A DNA stretch of 64,000 bases from Chlorophyllum brunneum (lineage: Eukaryota; Basidiomycota; Agaricomycetes; Agaricales; Agaricaceae). Every line of letters starts with the position of its first letter. The stretch's first letter is position 1. The position numbers and the translations under genes are program-made. The notes beneath the pieces were generated by a model. It made no database searches. It saw only the letters and a program-made list of their open reading frames with translations, and was not told where the DNA came from. The stretch covers positions 372,001 to 436,000 of the forward strand of contig OY756147.1 in assembly GCA_963576785.1 (NCBI GenBank), written 5' to 3'. Positions 33,057 to 45,243 of this stretch are shown here, piece by piece.

Positions 33057-34371
33057 TTCTTCGAATCCAATACAGGAAAAGCGACACCTGACTTCATAAA
33101 GAGGTATCAACAGTTAGTAGGATCAGTTATGTATCTAATGATAGGCAGTCGGCCTGATATAGCTTTCGCCACTGTCAAATTATCACAACATATGACCAAC
33201 CCTACTAAAGCGCATTATAATGCAGGCTTACATTTGCTAAAGTATCTTAATGCTACTCGCAAATATAGAATTACCTATAATGGAAGTTCTATGCAAGGCC
33301 TTAATGCCTTTTCCGACTCTGATTGGGCTGGTGATCCAATTAGTTGTAAATCTGTAACTGGATATTTCTGTTTATTAGCCAGTGGAGCTATCGCTTGGTT
33401 AAGTAGGAAACAGAAAACTGTTGCATTATCTTCCACTGAAGCTGAGTATATGGCTTGGTCAGATTGCAGTCAATAACTTGTTTGGACTGTCAATTTGTTG
33501 GAAGAAATTGGTATCCAATCATTGGCCCCTTATCTCTTCGGTGATAATGAGGGTTCAATATTTTGGGCCAAAAATCCAGTAACAGAAAAACAATCAAAAC
33601 ATGTCGACGTCAAATACCATTACATTCATGATTTGGTAGAAGATGGAAAGATTGAAATATTCTCTGTGAAAGGCACTGAAAATCCTGCCGATATTCTCAC
33701 AAAGAATTTAGACAAAATTAAATTCAATCTATTCCGACCTCGTCTTGGCTTGACGTTTGAGTAATTAAAAACTCTACATCAATACAGAGCAAGGAGGAGT
33801 GTTGAAGTTTCGGACATATTCTAGAAATAGACTATGAAGTCATTATGATAATAATAGACTGATCCATTACTTTCCAGTAACTTTATTCCATAGTAACTTC
33901 CTATGAGTTGCTCTGTATACAATAAGAGTCATAAGTACTTGATAGATTATTCTATATAGTACCAATGACTAGATACTATGTTCCACAGTACTCCGCAGGC
34001 ACTATGCCACAGTTAAAGGGAGTCATAAGGAACATTCTATGTATTCCTAGTATTTTATGTAGTATGACTTGCCTATGTTACAATATGTATATAAACCCCA
34101 TATAGCAGACCTAGTCCTGCATCTTGTTCAATCGAACAACCTCTTTATCATTGCCTATCTCTTTGAGTACAACACCTCCATCGATTTAATTGACTTTGAC
34201 CTCTACTCCTCTGACATCAACTGTTTTATCAATAATATCTGTCTATCCAAATTACCTTTCTATAAGTATCAGATAGAAGCTTATTATCTCGGTGAGTAGA
34301 CTCTACATTCTCTCCCACTGCATTTACTGCTGCCCCCAGCAAAACAACTTGTTACGGTCGTTTCCTCAACA
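33057..34371 (+). mobile_element. copia-1 second copy, 3' part with LTR, + strand
   Basis: RT end and RNase H (YLMIGSRPDIAFATVKLSQH, STEAEYMAWSDCSQ, 33129-33764) are nearly identical to the 1128-8021 element, followed by the polypurine tract AAGGAGGAG (33791-33799) and a full LTR. The TAA at 33474-33476 matches the TAA at 2021 in the other copy. Everything upstream is missing at the LINE junction. Confidence 0.88.
33800..34371 (+). repeat. copia-1 3' LTR (572 bp), second copy
   Basis: TGTTGAAGTTTCGG...TTTCCTCAACA. It aligns with 1128-1698 in reverse orientation and carries the same TATATAAACC promoter-like motif near 34088. Confidence 0.9.
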
Positions 34372-34774
34372 CTTTGACCCACCAACCAAGCCAACTATAT
34401 TCAATCCTCCATAAACATATCTTACTCTAAAGGATAAAGAACAACTTAAAGAAAACTACTAGCAAGAAATCATTCACAACCTCATTACTAGTGAGACAAA
34501 TGATACCACCACATTCAAAGGCTATACTATAGCTTTATTTCCAGCAGGACCAGACTACACCCCATTCCGGATTGGATGTAGATGCTAATCAGGAATACCT
34601 ATGATTGACCTCAACAAATGCCAACTTGTCAATGCTTTCACAAAGAAAACTGCCACAACCACAAAGGCTACACTGTACATGTCTATGCCAATTGTCCGAA
34701 GAAACACTCTTAAGGAAGTCAGGAGTAAAAAGTACTCAAGATTCATAAGGTCATGAATCTAGAAAGAAAGATAT
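34372..34774 (+). pseudogene. gypsy copy E, ORF3 3' end
   Basis: The frame reads the ORF3 C-terminal block (PTKPTIFNPP, QEIIHNLITSETNDTTTFKG, LFPAGPDYTPFRIGC) with stops, followed by a purine-rich AGAAAGAAAGATAT before the LTR. The copia-1 LTR ends immediately upstream, so copia inserted in or recombined with this copy. Confidence 0.7.
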
Positions 34775-35086
34775 TGTTACAAACTATAGATAGACAGTAT
34801 ATTCCTATCATGTGCCTGTTACCTCACAACTCATTATTTCTTTGTATCTGTTTCATCTCCTGTTTCACTCTGTAAAGCTTTACTCTTTGTGACTCATTCT
34901 ACTCATCCCTTTGACTTACTTACCCTGTTCCCTATTATTGTTAGAGCTTACCACTAGTATATAAAGTGTAGTAATACTTGATGTATTCCTTATGCTTTAC
35001 CAATTGTATCATTGCTTTCTCTTCTCTCTACTTCCTTGTCTTTATCCAAAGACTTGTAACCTGAGTCCTAGACTAAGGTCATAACA
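34775..35086 (+). repeat. gypsy E 3' LTR (312 bp)
   Basis: TGTTACAAACTATAG...AAGGTCATAACA, the family LTR in + orientation with TATATAAAGTG near 34958. It marks the right edge of the transposon block. Confidence 0.88.
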
Positions 35087-35858
35087 CAACTCTTTACTAG
35101 TTCCTCACTGTTCTCTAACAACTATCAGTAAGTCAGATTATCCATCTGTCACTGTGTAGTACTGTGCTGTTCAACAATCTATGCTACTTATCTAAAGATT
35201 CTGCATCATACCACATCTTGTCTCAAATAGCCTTAAATTAGTGTTCTCAATCTTTAACCATCTCAACAATGCTTTTGTTTCTTTACACTTGCTCAAAGCT
35301 GCTAAGAGAAAGGATTTGTGATTGTTTGAATTGGCTATACATGCTGAAGTGAATATGTTAGTGAGAAATAGGATGGCTACTGATATTGTGGAAAGGGTTC
35401 TCTTGTGCCAAGGTGGGTAGTTATTAAAGTGCTTATCTGCTGCAGTTAGTTGTGAATCAGCCAGGGCTTTGCTAGTGCTGGGAACTGAAGTGCAGACCAG
35501 TTAAATTTATCTCCAGCAAGACAGTAAATTGATTTGGTTCAATCACCTCACTGCCGCTTCGGAGATATGATATAAGTCATGTGGTTCTGGGCGCCTGAAC
35601 CTGCATACCGCCTCTTGGCACCTTTCCCCTGCCCTCTGGGCATTTTCGAGGCGTAATTACAGCCTTATCTACCTGAATCTCGACGGGATGTTCTTATGCA
35701 ATAGTCGGCAACTCGGGAGTAAGCCACAGGCCCACAGCCTGCCTCATGTCATTTTCGGCTACTTGCGCGGCCCGCACGGTCGTTTCTTCACAGCCATATC
35801 TATCTCTTTCTTTTTGACCATCATTATCTAGCTACCCTGCCCACCAAGGTACCCCCCC
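35087..35858. other. Intergenic, transposon/gene boundary
   Basis: No gene is recognised. The first half is AT-rich like the repeats. From about 35540 composition and CpG content rise to the level of the gene region, and this part presumably carries the promoter of the first NACHT gene. Confidence 0.5.
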
Positions 35859-38841
35859 ATGGAACCTTCTGGACCGTCTGGGTCTCGAAAGTTGCCCAGC
35901 AACTACATCTATAGTGCCTGGGTGCCACCCCAGCCTTCTATGTCCCGCCCACGTCCAACAGCGAACCCCCTTACCTACCCAGTAGCTACCGGTTTGCCGA
36001 CTAGAACTCCCTCTCATTTATCATATCAATATGGTTCATCTGCCATATATGCCTCTGGGAACAAGGACTTCTCCGGGACCGCGTTCCACTCACAAGCGCC
36101 AAGTAGACAACCGGGGCTCCCTGAGCAGCCCCCACGCAACTGGTATCCATACCTACCCCCCACGATACCGGCCCCACATCCGTATTATCTGCCTCCTTCC
36201 TCAGTGCCTCAATATCCCGTGCAGAGCTCTTATCCACCGAGCGCGATGAACCAATTCCCGAGTACAATCGATTCTGTGCGCTCGTCGCAATCCCAGCAAC
36301 TGTTGAACTCTCAGAGCTACTCCATAAAGGGGGCTTCCTCGCACTTGGCCAATCAACATCCCACTCAACCTCGACATCCTGTACCCCAACGTATTCACTC
36401 CAGGACTCCATCCCCACCCCATGCTGCACCAGCTGCCCACCATCCGAGACACCCCTCTACTGGTCAACCGTCGACTGTGAGTCGTTCGTTTGAACTCTAT
36501 GCGAAACGATCTGAAACGACATTAGCAGCATTTTCATCAACAGTCTCAGCAATCCGGAAGTAGGGAAGGCTTCTTCACAGGCGCTCAAAATATCGTCATG
36601 AATAATCCCGTCCTCAACGATAATAGCAACGCCGTAAATTGTGAGAAATCGTACATTTCCCAGTCATTCCTGTAAACTAAACTTATTGGTTTTAGTGATG
36701 ACCAAGCTTCTTAAAGAAACAATACCTGGAGCGGCTTTCGATTCCTCTGCGCGTGACCCTCCTCCCCGCTGTCACCCTGAAACCCGACTGGCAATCGTCG
36801 AACAGACCCAGCGGTTCATCGACCATTGCGACGGTCGGAAGAAGGTGCTCTGGATCGTTGGCCCAGCTGGAGTCGGGAAGTCAGCGATTATGCAGACTAC
36901 TGCCGAGACCACGTCCGCCTCTAACACTAATGTCATTCTGGGCGCGTCTATCTTCTTCTCCATCAAGGGACGCGGCGATGGATCGAAGGCCATCACAACC
37001 CTCGCCTATCAGTTCGCGGTGAAACACCCCCCTTATCGTCAATTCATCCAAACCGAGATGACAAGTGACCCATCATTGCTGCAAAAATCAATGACTGTGC
37101 AATTCACCAAGTTCATAGTCGAGCCGTTCATTCATCGATTACCGAATCCTGATCGAAGGCGTTTCTTGATCCTCATTGATGGTCTGGACGAATGCGACAG
37201 CCAGGAAACTCAGTGCAAGCTCCTCAGTCTCATCTCGGATTTCTGCATCTCATATCCCACCTCGCCTCTTGTATGGGTTATCGCCAGTCGCCCAGAGCCT
37301 CACATCACGTCGTTCTTCTCTCGTGCTCAAGTCGTCCCGGCATATGAGAGAGAGAATGTCGAGGTTGATTCGACGCAGTCTTGTGAAGACGTCGAACGCT
37401 TCCTCCGCGATGAGCTGAAGGCGATCCAGATGAAATCACCTGCACTCCAAGACCTCCCTCAATGGCCCATGGAACGCGATTTCCTCAAGCTTGCTTATGC
37501 TTCGAAAGGACTATTCGCCTTCGCCTCTACCGTAGTCAAATTTATCGCCGATCCTGCCTATGGTAGCCCAGTATTACAGCTCGCGCAGGTGTTGGAGATC
37601 ATTGGCACGAAATCGAAGTGGCTTGTGAAGGACAAGTCCCATCCAATGGCGTTCCTGGATGCACTATACAATCGTATCCTTTCCAGAATCCCCGCAGATG
37701 TTATGATTGACACCCGAAAGTTGTTACTCCTAATGATGAATCACACCCGTTCCCGCCGGTTTATAGGCATGAGTGGGTCCTGTAGTTGGTTAGGAATGAC
37801 GAAGGACATCGCTTACGGTGCCACTTATCATCTCCGCTCAGTTCTTGATGTTCCTGCACCGGACGAGGCTGATGTGGAGTGGCTCGAATGTTTCCATAAA
37901 TCGTTCACGGACTACCTCAAGGACTTTGAGCGGTCAAAATTCTGTTCGGACATCGATGGTGCGACTGATGAGCTCAATGCTCTGTGCGTACGCAGAGTTC
38001 TTGAGGAGGCGCCAAATGGTACGATCATTTGTCTTGCGTCTAAAGATATTATTTGAAGACCCGCGTATACAGGCATGCTGGAACACGGTTCTGGAACCGT
38101 TGCGAATATATCGCTCTCGTGGCCATATGAAGAACAACTCAAAAATAACTCTGCGAGGTTTAAGGCCTATTGCTATGCGACTGATCAAACTGTCTGGGGG
38201 CTCACCGAAAATAGACCTGCATTTCAGAATACATTCTTCATCCGGGCGTTGACTTCATTTGATCAATCAGTTCTCCGGAACGACTTCCCTCAGCTTCTGT
38301 TTGTAAGTCTTTGTTGTGCTTATTCTCTTTACAATATTGATACTGCGCCCCAGAAGAAATCTCGGCGATCCGAGTTTATGGAGCACAATGTACTCAAGCA
38401 GATTCCAATCGGAATACTCGATATCTGTAATGTCCCAATGAAGTCATTCGTTAACTATGAATTCAAGTGTTCTGCTACGATCATGGCTACATTACCTGAT
38501 CTATTGGACCAATCCTGTCGTGTGAGTGTATGGTTCTTCTATGTCCGTACCTCGCTTTATTTATCGAGTTTGGGTAGCATTATCGTAAAGGAAGTGACGA
38601 GGAAGGTCAGGACCAGGATTGGACAAGCAACTTTTGGGCAGAGGCTCAATGCGACTGTTTGAATCGCTTTATTCGCCATTTTGAAAGTGGGAAGATTTGG
38701 TGTCCAGATGATCTTGTTACGGTTTTCATACCCGTAAACCTCTACGGCTTTGTAGAATATCGGTTTGTCGATCCGGAGAATGGGGTGGCTGAGTGGACGT
38801 ATTTTATACCGTATCGTTTCTCATCACGGACGGGAATATAG
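35859..38841 (+). CDS. NACHT-domain P-loop NTPase, paralogue 1 (intact)
   Basis: Six exons can be joined in frame: 35859-36476, 36529-36640, 36696-38018, 38073-38302, 38354-38521 and 38578-38841, giving 904 aa with 51-56 nt GT-AG introns. Residues 1-206 are a Pro/Ser/Tyr-rich, probably disordered head. Then come FFTGAQNIVMNNPVLND and the fungal signature SSARDPPPRCHPETR (260-274). Walker A GPAGVGKS is at 299-306, Walker B LILIDGLDEC at 401-410, and ASRPEPHI follows. The remaining ~450 residues lack visible WD40, ankyrin or TPR repeats and end in a domain shared by all paralogues (PDDLVTVFIPVNLYGFVEYR). NACHT proteins are STAND NTPases, some of which act in fungal non-self recognition; a role here is inference. 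It is the only copy of the array without a lesion. Confidence 0.85.
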
Positions 38842-39654
38842 TTATGTATGATTTAGGAGTTGTTGCTAGAAGTATCTTAGAATGATGCGGATCATAGTTC
38901 TCGTTAATTTTACCGAGGTAGTATGAACTTTAATGCCTTCGAAGGTTTTGTGGGGTTGATGGCCGACACGACACCGGGGAACTAGAGAGGTGCGGAGGCG
39001 GAAGATGCCATGGGTATTATCTGTTCGCTCACTGCTAATCTCTTGGAACAATGCAGTTCACGGGCTATGTAGGAATCGTCGGGTTTAGAAAAAGCAGGCG
39101 ATGATGTCTGGGCCGAGAAACCCGGATTGGGATCAAAAGTCATCGCAGAAAGGTGCAAAGAAATCCCATAAATGGCGATACTGAGCAAGCCTTTCAATAA
39201 AGGCTGGTGCGATTAAGAGTTGCGGAGGGAAATGGTCGTATAAATTAGGAAGTGAACGAGCTGTGGGCCAAATTTAGTTTCGTCCAGGTGTGGCTGTGTT
39301 AGATTTACGCACTGAATGGCTTGCACAACCACCATCACCGTTTGTAAAAGTCGTCCGACCGGAGACGCCTACGCAGCCTTTGCTCCTGGACACTTACCAA
39401 TCTGCCCATCATCAAGACGTGGTCACAGCTGTCTATCTTATGAACCAATCAGGAGGAAACCACGACCTATGTCTAGCCTTCGGCTACTTGCGACTTCGAC
39501 TGGCTGGGTAGTACCACTGTCATATCACCGCAATGTTTTTGATTTTCGAACAGCCTCTTACTTATAGTCGTGTTACCCAGCGCCCAGGTCCAACCCCAAC
39601 CTTCCGCGTCCTATTCGCGTTCAACAGTTGAACCCCTCGACCATCGCTTCCTAC
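38842..39654. other. Intergenic between NACHT paralogues 1 and 2
   Basis: No recognisable gene. Short frames here lack family motifs. Confidence 0.5.
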
Positions 39655-42571
39655 ATGATATCTCCTTCTTATCCCTCCCTGTTTCAACATAGTCTGTCTG
39701 ATCATCCCCGAGACCCCTCTGGGAGTGATGCGCAACAATCTGCCATCCGTCCTCCCATCCCTTCCACAAATCAACACCTTTTCGCCCTGGCCCCGGGCAA
39801 ACTACTTGATGTCCCAGCATCGCACAGCTTATACCCACACCTACCACCCATCACGACATTACCTGCACAGTCGCACTATAATCAGCCTGATTTCTTGGCC
39901 CCTCAACACCCCATCCAGGATCATCTCCCTGATTCACAAATTCCGATGAGCATGCCTCCGCATACGGTACAGTCCTCTATGCGCATCTCCCCTTCCCATC
40001 AATCATTCAATGACCGGCACCGTTTTCTGGGACAGAGGGCTCACCCGTACTGGACTGGCCTGCATCCCACTCACGCTCGACATTCTCCTACAACCCAATG
40101 TCCTCCAGAGATGCCAATCTCTGACCCGGGAGCCCAATCCCCACCCTTGACCGATTTGAGACAGCCTTCTACGCGTCAACTGCCGATTGTGAGTGCTTCG
40201 TCTCGACTTTGTACGGGGAATCTGAAACGTTTTTTATCAGTGGTCCCAGCACTCGCATGGCAGGGAAGCTTTCTTCAATGGTGCTCAGAATTTTGTCGTG
40301 AATAATCCTGTCCTGAACGATAATAGTATTCACAAATCTGATAGCTGTGAGATATCACACACTCTTTCGTTCATCTCCACAAACTGAGTATTGTTATTTT
40401 AATCATGTCAAAGTTTCTGAAGAAGACAATACCCGGAGCGGCATTCGACTCGTCTGCCCGTGATCCTCCTCCTCCCTGTCACCCTGAAACCCGGCTGACC
40501 ATCGTCAACAAGACGAAGTTGTTCATTACCACTTGCAATGGTGAGAAGAGGATCCTCTGGGTCGTGGGCCCAGCTGGAGTCGGAAAGTCAGCAATCATGC
40601 AGACTATTGCTGAGACCCCGTTCACCGATAACCCGATGTCATTCTGGGCGCGTCTATCTTCTTCTCCATCCATGGGCGCAACGATGGATCGAAGGCCATC
40701 ACGACGCTCGCCTATCAGCTCACACTTAAACACCCTCCTCATCGTCAATTTGTCCAAAACGCGATAATGAATGATCCATCACTGCTACACACGTCAGTGG
40801 GTGTACAGTTCAAGAAGTTCATTGTGGAGCCATTCGTGGAGCAATTATGGAATGTCAACCCTCACCGCATCCGTTTCTTCATCCTGATTGATGGTTTGGA
40901 TGAATGTGAAGGTCATCATACCCAATGCGAGCTCCTCCGCCTCATCTCAAATTTCTGCACCACACATCCTACTTCACCTCTTATATGGGTTGTTGCGAGT
41001 CGCCCGGAGCCTCACATCACATCGTTTTTCTCCAATGATGAAGTAGTTCCAGCGTCCATGATGCAAGAAGTTGGGGTTGATTCTACACAGGCTTGCGAAG
41101 ATGTCGAGCGCTTTCTCCGCCGCGAGCTGAAAGAGGTCCAAAGGAAATCCCCCGCATTGAAAGACCTCCCACAGTGGCCCACAGAACGTGATTTTCTGAA
41201 GCTTGCCTATGCTTCGAAGGGCCTATTTGCCTATGCCTCTACAGCCGTCAAGTTTGTCGATGACCCGGCCTATGGCGACCCAGCTTTGCAGCTCGAGCAG
41301 GTGTTGGACGTCATTGATACCAATCCGATGCGGCTTGTGGAGGGCAAGACGCATCCGATGGCACTCCTCGATGCATTGTACAGCCGTATCCTTTCCAGAG
41401 TTCCCCTTGATGTTATGGCTAACACTAGAAAGATACTACTTCTGATGATAGATCATTTAGGGCGCCCGAATGATATCCCGGCGTGGATGGGCAAGAGCTT
41501 CAATGCGATGTGTAATTGGTTAGGGATGACCAAGAACACTGCTTACGGCGCTACTTATCATTTCCGCTCTGTCCTCGACGTTCCCGGGCCAGCTGATGCT
41601 CCCCGTCGTGCACTCCAATGTTTTCATAAATCATTCACGGACTATCTCGAGGATTTTGAGCGGTCAGGGTTCTGTCGAGATATTGGTCTTGCAGTGCAGG
41701 AACTCAATTCTTTATGTGCGCCCAGAATCCTTGAGGAGGCACCAAATGGTATAATCAGTTGTCCTACGTTGTGGAGCATTACTGAAGATCTTGATAAACA
41801 GGTACTCTAGACCATGGTCCCGGTACTACTACCAATATATCGCTCTCGTGGCCGCAAGACAAGGAACAGGACAATAACTCTATGAGGACCTGCATTCATC
41901 GCCATGCAGCCACCCAGGTTGTGAAGGGACTTTCTGGAAACATACCGGCATTTCAGAACACGTTCTTTATCCGTGCGTTAAATGCATTTGACGAATCGTC
42001 TTTGAACAATGTATCGGATTTTCCTGAGTTTCTGTTTGTAAGTCGTCTTTATCTTTTTTCTCTTTGCATCGCTGACACTGTCTTAGGATGAATCTCGGCG
42101 ATCCGAGTTCATGGAGAACAATGTTCTCAGGCAGATACCAGTTCGACTGCTTGATTCCCTCGATATCCCAACGACCGAATACATTACCTATCAATTCAGG
42201 GGTCCTGCCAAGACGGTGGCGTCAATACCTGCTCCATGGCATTCCTCCTGCGAAGTGAGTATGGTTCTTCTATATTTGCCTCTCACTCATTGATTGAACC
42301 CGGGCAGCACTTCCGTTGGGGAAACTTTGAAGAAGCTCAAGACCAAAATTGGACAAGCTCTTTCAAGTTGAACCTCCAATGCAACTGCCGGAACTCTTTC
42401 CTTCACCGTTTTGAAAGTAGCAAGACCGGGTCTCCGGATGATCTTGTCAAGGTTTTCATCCCTGTAACCCTTCGCGGCTTTGTAGAATATCGCTTTGTTG
42501 AACCAGAGAATGGTGCGGTTGAATGGGTGTATATCTTCCCGTATCGTTTCCCATCACGTATGGGAACGTAG
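39655..42571 (+). pseudogene. NACHT NTPase, paralogue 2 (frameshift and splice-site loss)
   Basis: It has the same exon plan as paralogue 1: head exon 39655-40188, intron 40189-40240, and later introns 41749-41801, 42038-42086 and 42255-42307, with a last exon of the same 264 nt. Walker A GPAGVGKSAIMQTIAE and Walker B (LIDGLDECEG, about 40890) are present. Two lesions are visible. A 1-nt deletion just after Walker A (about 40630-40645) shifts the frame so that the VILGAS segment reads in another phase. The second intron's 3' site reads TTTTAA at 40402, where paralogues have TTTTAG. The C-terminal half is fully open. The frameshift could also be a sequencing error. Confidence 0.75.
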
Positions 42572-42649
42572 ATTGTGTAGTCTCTCTGTGTCAAGCTCGT
42601 TTATTTTATAGCAGTAGCATAAAATTTGAACATGATAGGGTGACGAGTG

Positions 42650-42734
42650 GTCACGTATCTGAGAAACGTGACATAGTGACAGAGCCACATACAGTGACAA
42701 TATGTCACGAATCTGGAAACGTGACAATGTGACA
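42650..42734. repeat. Two inverted repeats and five GTGACA motifs
   Basis: GTCACGT/ACGTGAC (42650-42656, 42666-42672) and TGTCACG/CGTGACA (42703-42709, 42720-42726) are perfect 7-bp inverted repeats with 9- and 10-nt loops of similar sequence (ATCTGAGAA, AATCTGGAAA). GTGACA occurs at 42668, 42676, 42694, 42721 and 42729. They lie just 3' of NACHT paralogue 2. They could be binding sites or RNA hairpins. Confidence 0.6.
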
Positions 42735-43143
42735 GGCAACGTTGTAAGAAAATAAGAAATGTGGGGACAAAAGCTATTGTACCTGCGGAACTGGGTTACA
42801 ATATCTAGGCTAATACATTGGCTCTTAAAACCACTCTCCAATCCCCCATCAGTAACATTAGAATAGGTCGACTCTTTCATGCTCTCCATACCCCCATCTG
42901 TCCTGGGCCCATCCTATCACTACCGTCTCAGAAATGTTTGCGAATATCACTGAGGATCCTTTTGCGATATGTGTCATCCAGGTTCTGTCATGCTTGGAAT
43001 TTCTTCACCCCATGTATGACTAGCATCTTTCGTTGTTGCTAGGAAAAACTGGGGATGGAAGTACTGTCTCAAATGCCTTGGTAGGTGAGGGAAAAAGTGA
43101 GGGAAGGTGGTTAAAGTACAGATAGATGCCTGGCGCGGATTGA

Positions 43144-44672
43144 GGCCCGTCGAGCCATTCGTCCGACGACTGCAGAACCCTGATCATACCCGTTTTAGAT
43201 GAATATGAGAGCCATCGTGGCCAATGCCAACCCCTCAGGCTCATCTCGAACTTCTGCGCCGTATATCCTGCCTCACCTCTTGTATGAATTGTTGCCGGTC
43301 GTCCGGAGCCTCATATCGCTTCGTTCTTCTCTCGCACAGAAGTCATCCCATCATACAAGAAAGAAGATATCAAGGTCGGTTCAAATGAAGCGTGCAAAGG
43401 TGTCGAGCGCTTCCTCCGCAAGGAGTTCAAGAAGATCCAAATGAAATCATTCGCCGTCAAAGACCTTCCGCGATGGCCCAAGGACCGTGATTTTCTCAAG
43501 GTCGTGGATGCTTCGGAGGGACTCTTTGTCTATGCTTCTATGGTGGCCAAGTTCATTGATGACCCACATTACCATGACCCAGCTTTGCAGCTCAGGCAAG
43601 TGTTGGAGGACATTGATCCCAATTCAAAATGGCTCGTAAAAGGAAAGTCTCATCCAATGGTGCTCCTGACTCACTATATGACTGTATTCCTTCTAAAGTC
43701 CATACTGAGGTTATGGTTGACACCAGAAAGCTGCTACTCACAATGATGATCAGTTCTGGCCCACAGAGTGGGTGGGTATGGGTGTCTTGTGCAATTGGTT
43801 GGGAATGACAAAACCTCCCATGGTGCTAGGTATTACCTCCGCTCTGTCCTTGATGTTTTCGAACCGGAACGAATCGTCATGCGCAAACTCACATTTTTCT
43901 ATAAATCATTCTTGCGGGTTTTGAGCGGTCAAAATTTTGTTCAGATGTTACCACCGCAACCCAAGAACTCAAGCTTGTGCACACGCAGAGTCGTTGAGGA
44001 GGCAAGGCGTGGTATGATCCATTGTCTTCTGTTATTTGATGACTACATACTCCGGGATGCGATCTTGGCACCAGTGCCAACATATTCTCGTGGCGGTCTC
44101 CGGTATTTGTCTCTATGAGACTCTGGATCTATAGCTCTGCGATCAACCAGACTGTCTAGGCACTCACGAAAAAGATATCGGTATTTTCGGACCAATTCTT
44201 CGTTCGTGCGTTAACCGCATCCGACGAGGCACTTGTGAATAACACTTAACGCGTTCCGTTCACTTCTGTTTGTAAGTCTTCACTTTTGTTCTCCTCACTT
44301 TGTTTAAACCGTACTTTAGGACAAATGCCGGCAATCTCAGCTCATGGAGCACAACGCAATAAAACAGATCCTGGTTGAGGCACTTGATTCCCGCAATATC
44401 CCAAAGCAGGGGTGGGTTGGGTACCGATTCAATTTTCCTGCTGTGACGATGGGTTCATTCCTATGTTGAACACCCAATGCAGCTGCCGGACACGCTTCCT
44501 CCACCATTTTGAAAGTGGGAAAACCCAATCTCCAGACGATATTGTCACGGTTTTTATCACCTTATATCTCCGCGGCCTCGTAGAATATCGCTTTGTCGAT
44601 CCGAAGATTGGTGTGGCCTAGTGGACGCATATTTGCCCTTATGATTTCCCACCGCATGCAGGGATTAATATA
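43144..44672 (+). pseudogene. NACHT NTPase, paralogue 3 (5'-truncated remnant)
   Basis: It begins at the VEPFVRRL segment before Walker B; the Pro-rich head and Walker A are absent. The Walker B core LIDGLDE is deleted (reads FR-stop-EYESH). Recognisable stretches follow in shifting frames (AGRPEPHIASFFSRTEVIPS, DLPRWPKDRDFLKVVDASEG, then the C-terminal EYRFVDP near 44590), with several frameshifts and stops. It cannot encode an active NTPase. Confidence 0.8.
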
Positions 44673-45156
44673 ACGGAGAAGCTGAAAAAGAAGAGAACAG
44701 TTATGGAGCTAGGGGCGTGAGAGAGACCGAGGATACGATGGAGAGTGACGTCGTTGGCAGCGCGTATGAGGTGGAGTCAAACTTGCGCTGCGCAAATTGG
44801 CCTTCGTTCAACCTTCCGGTTATCCTCCATGTGAACATATCACTGACACCAAGCTCAACGATTCAGAGAGATAGCGGCAGCTCACTTTCGTCGACGACGT
44901 GCGAGTTAGAGAGGCCATAATATAGAGCTCATAAGGCAAAAATAACGCACGCAAGACGTCATCGAAATTGTGCTCACCCAAAACAAGAAACACAGAACAC
45001 GCCTCGGTGGGCTACGATCCAGATCAGTCTTCGATCTCTCACCAGAACGTCTTTAGGCCACCGGTATGACCAAGCTCCTGGGCGTTTGGGTTATGTGGGT
45101 CATTATGAGGTGAGGGATTACGTCGGCTTAGTGGTGGTGTTCCCATGAGTGGTAGG
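44673..45156. other. Intergenic upstream of ALDH-A
   Basis: No gene is recognised. It presumably includes the ALDH-A promoter. Confidence 0.45.
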
Positions 45157-45163
45157 TATATAA
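45157..45163 (+). promoter_or_regulatory. TATA box of ALDH-A
   Basis: TATATAA lies 87 nt before the ALDH-A start codon. The paralogue ALDH-B has TATATAAG 50 nt before its ATG. Confidence 0.55.
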
Positions 45164-45243
45164 CAAGCCCAGGCATTGCTATCTGGCGCTGTGCCTTACC
45201 ACCATCTCCACCGACACTAAGCGATTAGGAACCAACTATAAAA

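Noticed and set aside
33129..33764. Stand-alone RNase H gene
   Set aside because: It is the 3' end of a copia-1 copy, with adjoining polypurine tract and LTR and an internal TAA.
35859..38841. NLR with C-terminal repeats
   Set aside because: The NACHT core is clear but I see no WD40, ankyrin, TPR or LRR repeats, so it was not called a full NLR.
42650..42734. CRISPR-like or tRNA-like repeat
   Set aside because: Too few units, no spacers and no cloverleaf; the genome is eukaryotic.
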